From: Spirochaetaceae bacterium | GTDB taxonomy: Bacteria; Spirochaetota; Spirochaetia; Treponematales; Breznakiellaceae | Reading direction: 5' to 3' | Assembly: GCA_031279965.1 (NCBI GenBank) | Contig: JAITHM010000146.1 | Span: forward strand, 1-14,972 | Length of the DNA stretch: 14,972 bases | Shown here: positions 1-7,089 of the stretch, piece by piece | How the letters are laid out: the number at the start of each line of letters is the position of its first letter | Position numbering within the stretch: the first letter of the stretch is position 1 | Translations under genes and position numbers: made by a program | The notes under the pieces: generated by a model | The model's input: only the letters and a program-made list of their open reading frames with translations | What the model was told of the DNA's origin: nothing | The model's database searches: none

Positions 1-43
1 CGCTCCGCCCGGCTTCCATGGAGGTGGATTTTAGCGTTTTCAT
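1..43 (-). CDS. Partial unidentified protein (N-terminus only)
   Basis: An ATG at 43-41 on the minus strand opens a frame that runs off the window edge, giving about 14 residues (MKTLKSTSMEAGRS). The start is supported by a strong Shine-Dalgarno sequence, AAGGAGA (minus strand, positions 55-49), five bases before the ATG, and by a near-consensus sigma-70 promoter at 79-107. The fragment is too short to identify a family. It is probably a separate transcription unit from trmB upstream, because the promoter and a GC-rich palindrome lie between them. Confidence 0.7.
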   Translation of the reverse strand, partial: MKTLKSTSMEAGRS

Positions 44-78
44 AAAGGTCTCCTTATTTCAAACTAAGTTTTCAGTGT

Positions 79-107
79 AATATACCACGGCTCAAGCGGT
101 TTGTCAA
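79..107 (-). promoter_or_regulatory. Sigma-70 promoter of the partial left-edge gene
   Basis: Reading the minus strand, TTGACA (107-102) is followed by a spacer of exactly 17 bases and then TATATT (84-79). The -35 is perfect and the -10 matches 5 of 6. Transcription would start near 72, leaving a leader of about 30 bases that carries the AAGGAGA ribosome-binding site of the gene starting at 43. It is the best match to the bacterial housekeeping promoter consensus seen in the window. Confidence 0.8.
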
Positions 108-121
108 GCAGGCTGCAACAG

Positions 122-153
122 GCCGGCGGCGGCGGGCGCTTCGCGCCGCCGGC
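122..153. repeat. GC-rich palindrome downstream of trmB
   Basis: GCCGGCGGCG at 122-131 is the exact reverse complement of CGCCGCCGGC at 144-153. The 12 bases between can form an alternative inner stem closing on a TTC loop (GGCGGGCGC against GCGCCGCC with one bulged G). The 118-175 stretch is almost pure G/C, unlike its surroundings. It lies between the trmB stop and the promoter of the next gene. It could end the dapB-trmB transcript, but there is no T run, so it is not a classical intrinsic terminator. It may instead be a dispersed GC-rich intergenic repeat. Confidence 0.55.
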
Positions 154-185
154 GGGCAGCCGGGCGGGGCTTTGGGCAATTCCAA

Positions 186-884
186 TTATACCTGTACTTG
201 CGGCAGATTGTTTGTATAGTAAAGCTCGAATATTGAATGATTTTTTGCGCGGCCTTTTCGTTCAAATTTTGTTTCGGGGCGCCAGTTCAGCGGCGGCGCA
301 AAACCGGCATAAGGGTTAGCAAGGCCCTCTGTCGCATTTAATTCAGCTTGTGCTTCTTCCGCATAGCCCCTCCAATCGGTAACCATATACAGATACGCGC
401 CGGGATGCAGTTTGTTTGTCAAAAGATCCGTGAACGGCCTCTGAACAAGCCGGCGTTTGTGGTGGCGTTTTTTGGGCCAGGGATCCGGGAAAAAAATATG
501 AATACCGGCAAGCGTTTTGTCGCTTATCATGTCACGAAAGACCTCAACAGCATCATGTTCAATAATTCTGATGTTGCATAATGCGGCGCGCTCGATTTCC
601 CACAACAGCTTTCCTACGCCTGCTTTGTAAACTTCAATTCCAACATAGTTTATATCTGGATGTGCCTGTGCAAGTGCTGCGGTCGCGCTCCCCATGCCAA
701 ACCCAATTTCACAAACAACAGGATTGCTGTTTCGAAACAGTGCGGCAAAATCAACAGGTTCCGGCGCATAGGGAATACACAAGTGCTCTTTTAATGCATC
801 ATACATGCGTTTTTGCGCATCGCTCATTCTGCCGCCGCGCAGCACAAAACTCTTGTTGGCAAAAACCGGATTCTTAGCGCACAT
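186..884 (-). CDS. trmB: tRNA (guanine-N7-)-methyltransferase TrmB
   Basis: TrmB transfers a methyl group from S-adenosylmethionine to N7 of G46 in the tRNA variable loop. The 232-residue product has the family layout. SFVLRGGRM near residues 12-20 is typical of the N-terminus, EIGFGMG at 59-65 is the SAM-binding glycine loop, and FFPDPWPKKRHHKRR at 131-145 is the signature with the Asp-Pro-Trp-Pro core. TDW at 169-171 and TKFERKG at 205-211 form the C-terminal substrate/active-site motif. The ATG overlaps the stop of the upstream lipoprotein gene by 11 bases (ATGTGCGCTAA) and has no clear Shine-Dalgarno sequence, so translation is probably coupled. It is the last gene of the dapB-dapA-lipoprotein-trmB operon. 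Length and motifs are complete. Confidence 0.95.
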   Translation of the reverse strand: MCAKNPVFANKSFVLRGGRMSDAQKRMYDALKEHLCIPYAPEPVDFAALFRNSNPVVCEIGFGMGSATAALAQAHPDINYVGIEVYKAGVGKLLWEIERAALCNIRIIEHDAVEVFRDMISDKTLAGIHIFFPDPWPKKRHHKRRLVQRPFTDLLTNKLHPGAYLYMVTDWRGYAEEAQAELNATEGLANPYAGFAPPLNWRPETKFERKGRAKNHSIFELYYTNNLPQVQV

Positions 885-1524
885 TTACTTGAGCGGTAAG
901 TGCCGAAAGTACATTTGTTTGATCATCAGCCCAGAGCGCAATACTGCTGACATCGGCAGAAAGACGGAGCGACAGTATTGTGCCATTCTTCGAATCAAGT
1001 TTAAGAAGACTGCGAAATGCACCATCGCTGTGATAACAGAGAAGATAATTTTCAGGATAATCTGATGTAACCGAATAGTTCCCCTCGGCTACACTCAGGC
1101 GGGGGAAGCGGTATTTGCTGTCTGCGGGCATTTCAAAACCAAACGTTTTTTCTCCCTGTTCGCCGGCTTTATCGATGACCACCGCGCGATACTGCCCGGA
1201 AGGGAAACTTTCGCCCTGCGGCATACGGAGCATTTTGCTGCCAATCCAGGTCTTTCCAGATTCTTCAAGCCGCTGCCAGTTATCCGAGGTAAAGCGCCAA
1301 AGAAGTCCGTCATCGTCATGATACAGACGCAGTTCCTCAAGGTCTTCCGCACCGTCAGGATCACTTGCCATAACAAAAAAAATCAATGTCGGTGTCAAAA
1401 CAGAATCAACCTGCTGCCAGACCAGCCGCATTGTTCCAAATTCAATAGACGGCTGTGCCCGTGTGCAGGCCGTCAAAAGCACGGCAAGTAAAATACCGTA
1501 ACGAGGCACCGCCCTGCGGAACAC
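874..1524 (-). CDS. Small predicted lipoprotein of unknown function
   Basis: This 216-residue protein begins with a basic, hydrophobic signal peptide (residues 1-19) ending in the lipobox LTAC, with Cys20 as the likely lipidated residue. It should be anchored to a membrane on the periplasmic side. The rest is rich in beta-prone, acidic and aromatic segments and has no family I recognise. Residues 50-135 (SDPDGAEDLEELRLYHDD onward, ending near the Lys-Ala-Gly-Glu segment) hint at an Ig-like or fibronectin-like beta fold, which is inference. The start is a GTG sharing one base with the dapA stop (TAGTG), and the 3' end overlaps trmB by 11 bases, so it sits firmly inside the dap operon. Why a lipoprotein lies between lysine synthesis and a tRNA methylase is not evident. 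Confidence 0.8.
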   Translation of the reverse strand: MFRRAVPRYGILLAVLLTACTRAQPSIEFGTMRLVWQQVDSVLTPTLIFFVMASDPDGAEDLEELRLYHDDDGLLWRFTSDNWQRLEESGKTWIGSKMLRMPQGESFPSGQYRAVVIDKAGEQGEKTFGFEMPADSKYRFPRLSVAEGNYSVTSDYPENYLLCYHSDGAFRSLLKLDSKNGTILSLRLSADVSSIALWADDQTNVLSALTAQVNVR

Positions 1525-2426
1525 TACGCGACCATCCCCAACATCCGGATTTCGTGTTCGATGACGCGCCGGTTTTCTGCGGAAAGTTCACCAAGCGGAA
1601 GCCGGCAGGGCCCAGCAGAAAATCCTGCAAAGTTGAGCGCATACTTGATGGGAACAGGATTAGTTTCAATAAATGCTGCATGAATAAACGGTAAAAGTTC
1701 AAAATGAATAGCGCGTGCAGCCTCAAAATCGCCCTTTAACGCGGCGTTAGTAAGCGCTGCAACACGGTCTGGAACCAAATTTGATATAACCGAAATAACC
1801 CCGTCTCCGCCCAGTGCCATAAGCGGCAGCGTCAGTCCATCGTCACCGGAAAGAACTGCAAAATCTTTACCCTGTGCCCGCCGCTGTGCGCGAACAAGAC
1901 GGAGTACTTCGCCCATCTGATTTATATCGCCAGACGCTTCTTTAACGCCAACAACAGCAGGAATTTCAGCAAGCTTCATCATAAGTGCTGTGGGAATATT
2001 CCGCCCTGTTCGTCCGGCAATGTTATAAATCACAATAGGAAGGCCAATTTCGCCAACGGCCTCAAAATGCCGGATAAGTCCTGAGTCGTTAGGTTTATTG
2101 TAGTAGGGTGTTACAACCAAAGCCATATCCGCGCCAAGCCGTTTTGCCCGTTCACAGTAGGCGGTGGCGTGTTTTGTTGAATTTGATCCTGTGCCCACCA
2201 TCACCGGCACCTGCCCCGCCGCTTCATTGACGGCGATGCGTATCAGTTCTTCTTCTTCGGCCTCGTCAAGCGTTGGTGTTTCGCCAGTAGTACCTATCGG
2301 TACAATTCCATCAATGCCCGCTGCAATCTGCCGGCGGATAAGTTCCCGCCAATTTTCAACATCAATCTCGCCCGATTGCTTCATCGGTGTAACCAAAGCT
2401 GTCCATGCACCCCGTAATTTTAACAT
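1524..2426 (-). CDS. dapA: 4-hydroxy-tetrahydrodipicolinate synthase DapA
   Basis: DapA condenses pyruvate with aspartate semialdehyde, the first committed step of the diaminopimelate/lysine branch, in the cytoplasm. The 300-residue protein is full length for this (beta/alpha)8 Schiff-base aldolase family. Visible active-site elements are GTTGET with Thr46-Thr47, TPYYNKP with Tyr108/Tyr109, YNIAGRTGRN with Tyr134 and Arg139, and the Schiff-base lysine Lys162 in GVKEASGD. These match E. coli Thr44/45, Tyr106/107, Tyr133, Arg138 and Lys161. The ATG overlaps the dapB stop by seven bases (ATGTTAA) and the stop overlaps the next GTG by one base. This implies one transcript with coupled translation. 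Confidence 0.97.
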   Translation of the reverse strand: MLKLRGAWTALVTPMKQSGEIDVENWRELIRRQIAAGIDGIVPIGTTGETPTLDEAEEEELIRIAVNEAAGQVPVMVGTGSNSTKHATAYCERAKRLGADMALVVTPYYNKPNDSGLIRHFEAVGEIGLPIVIYNIAGRTGRNIPTALMMKLAEIPAVVGVKEASGDINQMGEVLRLVRAQRRAQGKDFAVLSGDDGLTLPLMALGGDGVISVISNLVPDRVAALTNAALKGDFEAARAIHFELLPFIHAAFIETNPVPIKYALNFAGFSAGPCRLPLGELSAENRRVIEHEIRMLGMVA

Positions 2427-3190
2427 GATACAACATCCTCCAGCGTAAATATTCCGCGTTTCCCCGCTCTGTTCGCTTGCTCAAGCCAGACAGCAGCAGT
2501 AAGTGCGCCTGCTGCAAGTGCATCCCGGCTTCGCGCAATATGGGCTATTTCAATAGTATCATCTGCAGAATCAAAATAAATAGTATGTGTGCCGGGAACA
2601 CTGCCCACGCGCACACTGGCAATATGCAGTTCGTCTTTTTCCGGAGGACGGTCAAGTTTATCGTAGACAACATGTTTTTTACGGGGCATCGCACGGAGCA
2701 CCTCTTCCGCAAGAACTTTTGCCGTGCCAGAGGGGCTGTCTGCCTTATGATTATGATGCGCCTCAAGACCGCCAACATCATATTCCTCAAACTGATTTAT
2801 CAGTGCCGCGGCATAGCTGATTATTTTTGAAAAAAGATTTATGCCAAGCGAGAAATTGGGCGCGTAAAGCACCGCCCCATTATGCCGGGTAACAAGCGTG
2901 CGGACTTCATCAAGCCGGTCATACCAGCCGGTTGTCCCCACAACAATAGGAAGCTGCCGTTCAACCGCCTGGGCAATGTTGTTGAACGCCGCTGACGGCG
3001 TGGAAAAATCAATTACAACGGGACGGCTATCCAGCATAACTTTACTAAGAGATTCATAAATTGGGGCGCCTAGCCCTGGTTTGCCCGGAAAGCGCGGATC
3101 AACAATAGCGGTGATCTTATGCCTTTGTGTAAGAGCCCGTGCTTCAAGCAACATTCCCATCTTCCCATAGCCGGAAATTATCAGATTCAT
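2420..3190 (-). CDS. dapB: 4-hydroxy-tetrahydrodipicolinate reductase DapB
   Basis: DapB reduces the DapA product with NAD(P)H. The 256-residue protein shows the nucleotide-binding loop GYGKMG at residues 7-12, then DFSTPSA, VVGTTGWY and APNFSLGIN. The catalytic signature EAHHNHKADSPSGTA carries the general-acid His pair, the Lys and the PSGT substrate loop. GSVPGTHTIYF follows. I chose the ATG at 3190 because the Rossmann strand (MNLIISGYG) begins there; an in-frame GTG at 3214 would add eight residues with no family precedent. No Shine-Dalgarno sequence precedes the ATG, and a -10-like TATACT ends only six bases upstream, so the message may be leaderless. A small hairpin (GACGGG 3219-3224 with CCCGTC 3233-3238) lies just upstream. 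It is first gene of the operon ending with trmB. Confidence 0.95.
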   Translation of the reverse strand: MNLIISGYGKMGMLLEARALTQRHKITAIVDPRFPGKPGLGAPIYESLSKVMLDSRPVVIDFSTPSAAFNNIAQAVERQLPIVVGTTGWYDRLDEVRTLVTRHNGAVLYAPNFSLGINLFSKIISYAAALINQFEEYDVGGLEAHHNHKADSPSGTAKVLAEEVLRAMPRKKHVVYDKLDRPPEKDELHIASVRVGSVPGTHTIYFDSADDTIEIAHIARSRDALAAGALTAAVWLEQANRAGKRGIFTLEDVVSC

Positions 3191-3316
3191 GTATTCAGTA
3201 TAACTTGATTGCACCCTTGACGGGTAGAGGGTCCCGTCTTACCTCAGTCTGACGAGGCGGCGTATAGTTCTGCTGACCGCTTGAAATTGTTAAGGAAATG
3301 AGCAACACTTGATATT

Positions 3317-4315
3317 ATGGATGGGGGGCTTGTTCAAACAAATGAGGCGCAAAGTGGAACATACAGTGTAGATACGCTGATTCGAGAGGCGCTTTCGGAG
3401 CTTAAAGCGGGACACGCAAACGAAGTAATCCCCTTGCTTGAATCGGCGCTGCGTATTGACTGCGAGGACATTGAAACACTGTATGCGCTAAAATGCATCA
3501 ACTGGTGGCTTGAAAAGCTTGCTACACTGGAAGGAATTACCACTCACTATGACAAAGGTTACTTTATTATGGGACAGTGGGGCGCGTTTTATGCTTTTTT
3601 GGAAACGATAGGCCCGCACTTTGACCGGTGCCGTTATGCGGTTCAGCACTTTGTGTATGGTACGGCGCTGGAGTCCTTTGAAGCTGTTCTTGATGATGGG
3701 GTGCTGCGGCATGATCCAGGGTTGCTTTTGCGGATTGGCCGGTGTTATAAAGGCGTTGGCAATTTTGAAGCCGCACAGAACTATCTTATGGATGCCGCGC
3801 GCTTCCGGCAAGAGGACGGCGCTGCTCTTGCCGAACTTGCCGATGTAAACGCTCTGATGGGTGAAATTAAAAATGCAAAAGTATTATTCCGCGAGGCATT
3901 TTTTGTTGATCCGCAAGGTATTGATGTAAATGTGCTAGAATCAGAAATGATAACAGGACTTGTTAAAACGGTGCGGGAGGCGGGAATAAACGGCGGGGCG
4001 CTTGTTGAATGGATACCAGTTTACGGCGCATTGCTAGGGGTTTTTTCGGTAAAACGGGAACTTAAACTTGTTGAACTTGGCAAGCTGAATCAGGCCGTCT
4101 TCGCACTTGAAAATAAAGTACGCACCAACAGCGATGACCGCGATTTGTGCCTGCCGCGCTTGTTGAATCATTTGATCTGGCTTTTGGATTATTATGAACG
4201 CGCAAACGAAGACCCCAACAAAATTCAAGAACTTCAATTAAAAATAAAGATTTACGATCCGGCAATTTACTACCGGTTTATTCACATTAAAGAAGATCCG
4301 GGGAAAAAGCTTTAG
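3317..4315 (+). CDS. Tetratricopeptide-repeat protein
   Basis: This 332-residue, probably cytoplasmic protein has no signal peptide or clear membrane span. Helical-repeat segments with TPR-like spacing are visible. Residues about 18-68 hold one unit (EALSELKAGHANEVIPLLES). Residues 110-200 hold at least two more (GRCYKGVGNFEAAQNYLMDA, then LMGEIKNAKVLFREAFFVDP), and a further helical region follows at 255-300. TPRs mediate protein-protein contacts; no enzymatic motif is seen. The gene is divergent from dapB and converges on fapA. The ATG at 3317 has no good Shine-Dalgarno sequence (AAGGA lies over 20 bases upstream), so the start is less certain than the frame. No later in-frame ATG precedes the first repeat. 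Confidence 0.8.
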   Translation: MDGGLVQTNEAQSGTYSVDTLIREALSELKAGHANEVIPLLESALRIDCEDIETLYALKCINWWLEKLATLEGITTHYDKGYFIMGQWGAFYAFLETIGPHFDRCRYAVQHFVYGTALESFEAVLDDGVLRHDPGLLLRIGRCYKGVGNFEAAQNYLMDAARFRQEDGAALAELADVNALMGEIKNAKVLFREAFFVDPQGIDVNVLESEMITGLVKTVREAGINGGALVEWIPVYGALLGVFSVKRELKLVELGKLNQAVFALENKVRTNSDDRDLCLPRLLNHLIWLLDYYERANEDPNKIQELQLKIKIYDPAIYYRFIHIKEDPGKKL

Positions 4316-4322
4316 GGCCGCC

Positions 4323-4339
4323 GCCTAAATAATTTAGGC
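4323..4339. terminator. Palindromic hairpin between convergent genes
   Basis: GCCTAAAT and ATTTAGGC flank a single base, giving about six stable base pairs with a five-base loop. It sits in the 39-base gap between the TPR gene stop (4315) and the fapA stop (4355). The position suits a bidirectional terminator, but neither strand has a T run after the stem, so termination strength is unclear. Confidence 0.45.
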
Positions 4340-4354
4340 ACAGCAGTCTGCATC

Positions 4355-5752
4355 TTAAAGCGGAACACCGGCAATGCTGCCGCTTGTGCTGTCCAGCGCC
4401 AGCCGGATGCGACGCAGCGGTTCTTCAACAAGAAATTCAACGCCGCAAATTTCAACAACAGTACCGGCGGCGATCTGTCCGGCACAGACAAGCATCGCTT
4501 TGGTATCGACGACAGAGCGTTTTTCAAATTCAGCCTTTTTACTTCGGCATTTGGAAAGTTCCCCGGTAAGCCGTGTGCGAACTTCTTCTATTTTTTGGAA
4601 CTTTGCCGCATCAAGATTTTCTGAACTAAGATAACTGGCAATCTTTTCCATCTTTGCCGTCAAAAGCCGCATTAGATTCTCGTTATTTTCGATTTCTTGC
4701 CGGAGTGTCCAATCACTGCCCAAGTGAATTTTTACCGGAGTTGTATTATCCTTCCCGATGTAACCTGCGCTCAACGAATGGAATGCGAATACTTCGCCGC
4801 CAAGAATCGTTCCTTTTTCGCTTACCACAACATTTTCCATCGTATAAATGGTTGAGTTGATCACCTCGGTATTTATCGTAACTGTTTTTTTGCAGGCAAG
4901 GCGGCAGTTTCTGATAAACCGGGCGTTTAACGCGCCAGAAACTTTAACTAATGCCCGTCCGCGCCCTATCATACCGCCCTTGATAATGACATCTTTTTGC
5001 ACAATTATATCGGTTGCATCGAGAGTTTCCCGTACATTCAACGAACCGCCAACCTGCACCTTAAAACCATCATTCACAGGGCCTTCAAGCGTTACATCTC
5101 CGGGGAAATTAATATCACCGGTCGCATATCCTACCGCGCCCCGCACCGTAAGGACTGGTTCAACATCAAGTACATTCTTATTGATGATAAGATGTCCTGT
5201 TACATCTGCGTAGATATGTCTAGCATCTGTAGAGGTGTTTTTGCCGCCACGTACCGGTGTTACCGGCATTTTGTTAAACGGCACAGCATTACCGCGGACA
5301 GTCTTTCCTGCTATACCGGCAACCGCGGGGCGCAGAACAGCCAGTACCTGCTTTGCCTGCACAACAATAAACGGCGAAAACGCACGGTAGTTTGTCTTGT
5401 CGCTGTCTTCAAAGCGGGGGGGCGCGGGTTTGCGGACATTTTGTTCAAGGCAAAAATGACCGGCTGTTTCATCAACAGGAATATCTCCACGGGCAATAAG
5501 AACTTTTCGTACCGGCCTATTGGTTTCAGTGCATTCTTTAATCGCTTTCTCAATATGATCCCAGCAGATGCCATAGTCAATTTTAAAATGTTCAAGTAAG
5601 GTATTTACATATTCTTTGCTTAAAGGGAATCCTGCTGTTGTGGGAGGCAGAAAATCACCATACACTTCCATTTCATCTTCAGTAAAATCAAGAAGAATTC
5701 GTGCGTCATGCTTATTGGATGATAGCGTTGTTTTACCGGAACTTCTTGTCAT
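4355..5752 (-). CDS. FapA/DUF342 family protein
   Basis: The 465-residue product matches the FapA (DUF342, flagellar assembly protein A) family. An N-terminal region (about 1-165) is followed by a regular series of short beta strands, about 180-345, with recurring small-residue turns (VTGHLIINKNV, GDINFPGDVTLEG, VQVGGSLNV, DVIIKGGMIG). This is characteristic of the right-handed beta-helix core. A coiled coil (about 348-412) and a final beta segment (415-460, AGQIAAGTVVEICG) complete it. Family members are cytoplasmic scaffold-like proteins; roles in flagellar or envelope assembly are reported but the biochemistry is poorly known. ATG 5752 is preferred over GTG 5758 because GGAG (5761-5758) lies five bases upstream. 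It follows the lipoprotein gene by 27 bases. Codons for Pro110-Pro111 include a 7-C run (5416-5422). Confidence 0.88.
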   Translation of the reverse strand: MTRSSGKTTLSSNKHDARILLDFTEDEMEVYGDFLPPTTAGFPLSKEYVNTLLEHFKIDYGICWDHIEKAIKECTETNRPVRKVLIARGDIPVDETAGHFCLEQNVRKPAPPRFEDSDKTNYRAFSPFIVVQAKQVLAVLRPAVAGIAGKTVRGNAVPFNKMPVTPVRGGKNTSTDARHIYADVTGHLIINKNVLDVEPVLTVRGAVGYATGDINFPGDVTLEGPVNDGFKVQVGGSLNVRETLDATDIIVQKDVIIKGGMIGRGRALVKVSGALNARFIRNCRLACKKTVTINTEVINSTIYTMENVVVSEKGTILGGEVFAFHSLSAGYIGKDNTTPVKIHLGSDWTLRQEIENNENLMRLLTAKMEKIASYLSSENLDAAKFQKIEEVRTRLTGELSKCRSKKAEFEKRSVVDTKAMLVCAGQIAAGTVVEICGVEFLVEEPLRRIRLALDSTSGSIAGVPL

Positions 5753-5779
5753 CAACACTCCAATCCTTGGTCTTTCGAA

Positions 5780-7000
5780 TTAATTTGCGCTGGCCGTCTG
5801 CGGTCTTCCCGAAGCTGTCGTGCCGGTAAGATTCGTAGCGAGCCGTCCAAGAAGACGAGGAATATCTTCGATGCTGTCAAAATCAATATGCGTTCCTTTG
5901 CGCAGCACATTTCCGCTTATATCGACGATTTCAGCAAGCATCTGATTTTTTGTATCGAATATATCAATCTTGCTGGAAAGTACAAAATCAGCAGCGGTAA
6001 TGCTGTCCTTATCGATAAAGACTTTTTGCGCGGTGGTGCGCCGCGTTTCATAATCAAGCATGGCAGCATCAATATGATCGTTGCGCGGGAAGATGCTGTA
6101 CGCATTTGTGTTCGCCATGGTAATTGCAAAGAGCTGAGTAAGTACGACGGCATCGTTTTTCAATGCGGTATTGGGGGGGACGGCCATAAGCTCAACAGAA
6201 AGCTTGGGAAGGTTAGAGGGTTTCTGCCGGATTACACCGGTAATTCTTTTGGACATCATGCTGAAAAATGTGGGAATATCCTGCACATCTTCATATATTT
6301 TAAAATCTCCGGCGAGCTGTTCGCGGGTTTCGACATTCAATATCTGCGTTATAAATATTTTTTGAAATCCAACGACCCGCGCAAAACTTGTTAAAATATA
6401 ATCGGCATTTAAATCTTCGCCGGCGTTATATATTGCGCTGTATGATTCTTCTGACATAACATTTTTGCGGATATGCGGCGTAATTGGCACAACGCTAAAG
6501 TTTGAGTTTATCATTTCTTCGTTGGCAAAATGCCAGGCAAGTGTTTCTGCAACATATTCTTCAAGGCCAATGATGGGAAGCACGGCAAGCCGGCCCAGCG
6601 AACCTGTTTCAGTCCGCGGCTTTTCTTGCACAGGAGCGGCAGAAGGCGGAGGGGTTGAGGGGAGCGCCGGTCTTGGCGGAATTGTTGGAAGGATAGAGGT
6701 GGTACCGCGTGACGGCAGCACTTCAGATTTTGGCGTTGTGTACTTACGCAGCAAAATTGAACGAATAAAAACAGGATTAGAGCGGTCTGAAAGCCGAACC
6801 CGGTAAACATCGGCGTCCATATCAACTTCGATTACCGTACCTGCTGATTGGGCATACTCTCCCCCGACCACGGAAACCTGGTCTCCAACGAGAAACGCGG
6901 GCCGGTAAGCCGGCGGCATTGCGCCGCTTTTGGGGGCGGGACTTCCCGAACACATGGTACACATCACAAGTACCGGTATAAGTCCCATCAACCTCTTCAT
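5780..7000 (-). CDS. Multidomain lipoprotein: SH3-like domain, Pro-rich linker, two LpoB/CsgG-like repeats
   Basis: The 406-residue protein starts at ATG 7000, with GGAGG six bases upstream; the in-frame ATG at 7006 would abut the ribosome-binding site. Residues 1-17 are a signal peptide with a loose lipobox (VLVMC, Cys14, or Cys17 in CTMC), as is common in spirochaetes. Residues 36-86 (VGDQVSVVGGEYAQSAGTV, RVRLSDR) look like an SH3/Tudor-type barrel. Residues 101-130 are a proline-rich linker. Residues 137-260 and 265-395 appear duplicated: AVLPIIG, ADYILTSFARV and EDVQDIPTFFSMMSKRI match LMAVPPN, ADFVLSSKIDI and DSIEDIPRLLGRLATNL. These repeats recall CsgG/LpoB-type periplasmic lipoprotein domains; that assignment is inference. 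It is co-transcribed with fapA. A 7-base C run lies at 6173-6179. Confidence 0.82.
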   Translation of the reverse strand: MKRLMGLIPVLVMCTMCSGSPAPKSGAMPPAYRPAFLVGDQVSVVGGEYAQSAGTVIEVDMDADVYRVRLSDRSNPVFIRSILLRKYTTPKSEVLPSRGTTSILPTIPPRPALPSTPPPSAAPVQEKPRTETGSLGRLAVLPIIGLEEYVAETLAWHFANEEMINSNFSVVPITPHIRKNVMSEESYSAIYNAGEDLNADYILTSFARVVGFQKIFITQILNVETREQLAGDFKIYEDVQDIPTFFSMMSKRITGVIRQKPSNLPKLSVELMAVPPNTALKNDAVVLTQLFAITMANTNAYSIFPRNDHIDAAMLDYETRRTTAQKVFIDKDSITAADFVLSSKIDIFDTKNQMLAEIVDISGNVLRKGTHIDFDSIEDIPRLLGRLATNLTGTTASGRPQTASAN

Positions 7001-7089
7001 GCACATCCTCCAAGGCAGCGTTCATCAATTCTGACAAACCAGACCTTCGTTTTTATTTTCGGCAAAAACAACGCCCATCTTGACTGAAT

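Noticed and set aside
3191..3316. Lysine riboswitch upstream of dapB
   Set aside because: The gap to the divergent gene is only 126 bases and contains just a 6-bp hairpin; no lysine-riboswitch-sized leader is possible if transcription starts near the ATG.
4997..6394. Plus-strand frames of 200 and 168 residues (4997-5599 and 5888-6394)
   Set aside because: Both are antisense to fapA and to the lipoprotein gene, which have better motifs, ribosome-binding sites and codon patterns. Their translations show no domain.
7020..7075. A 17-codon frame upstream of the SH3-like lipoprotein
   Set aside because: No ribosome-binding site of its own and too short to judge; likely chance.
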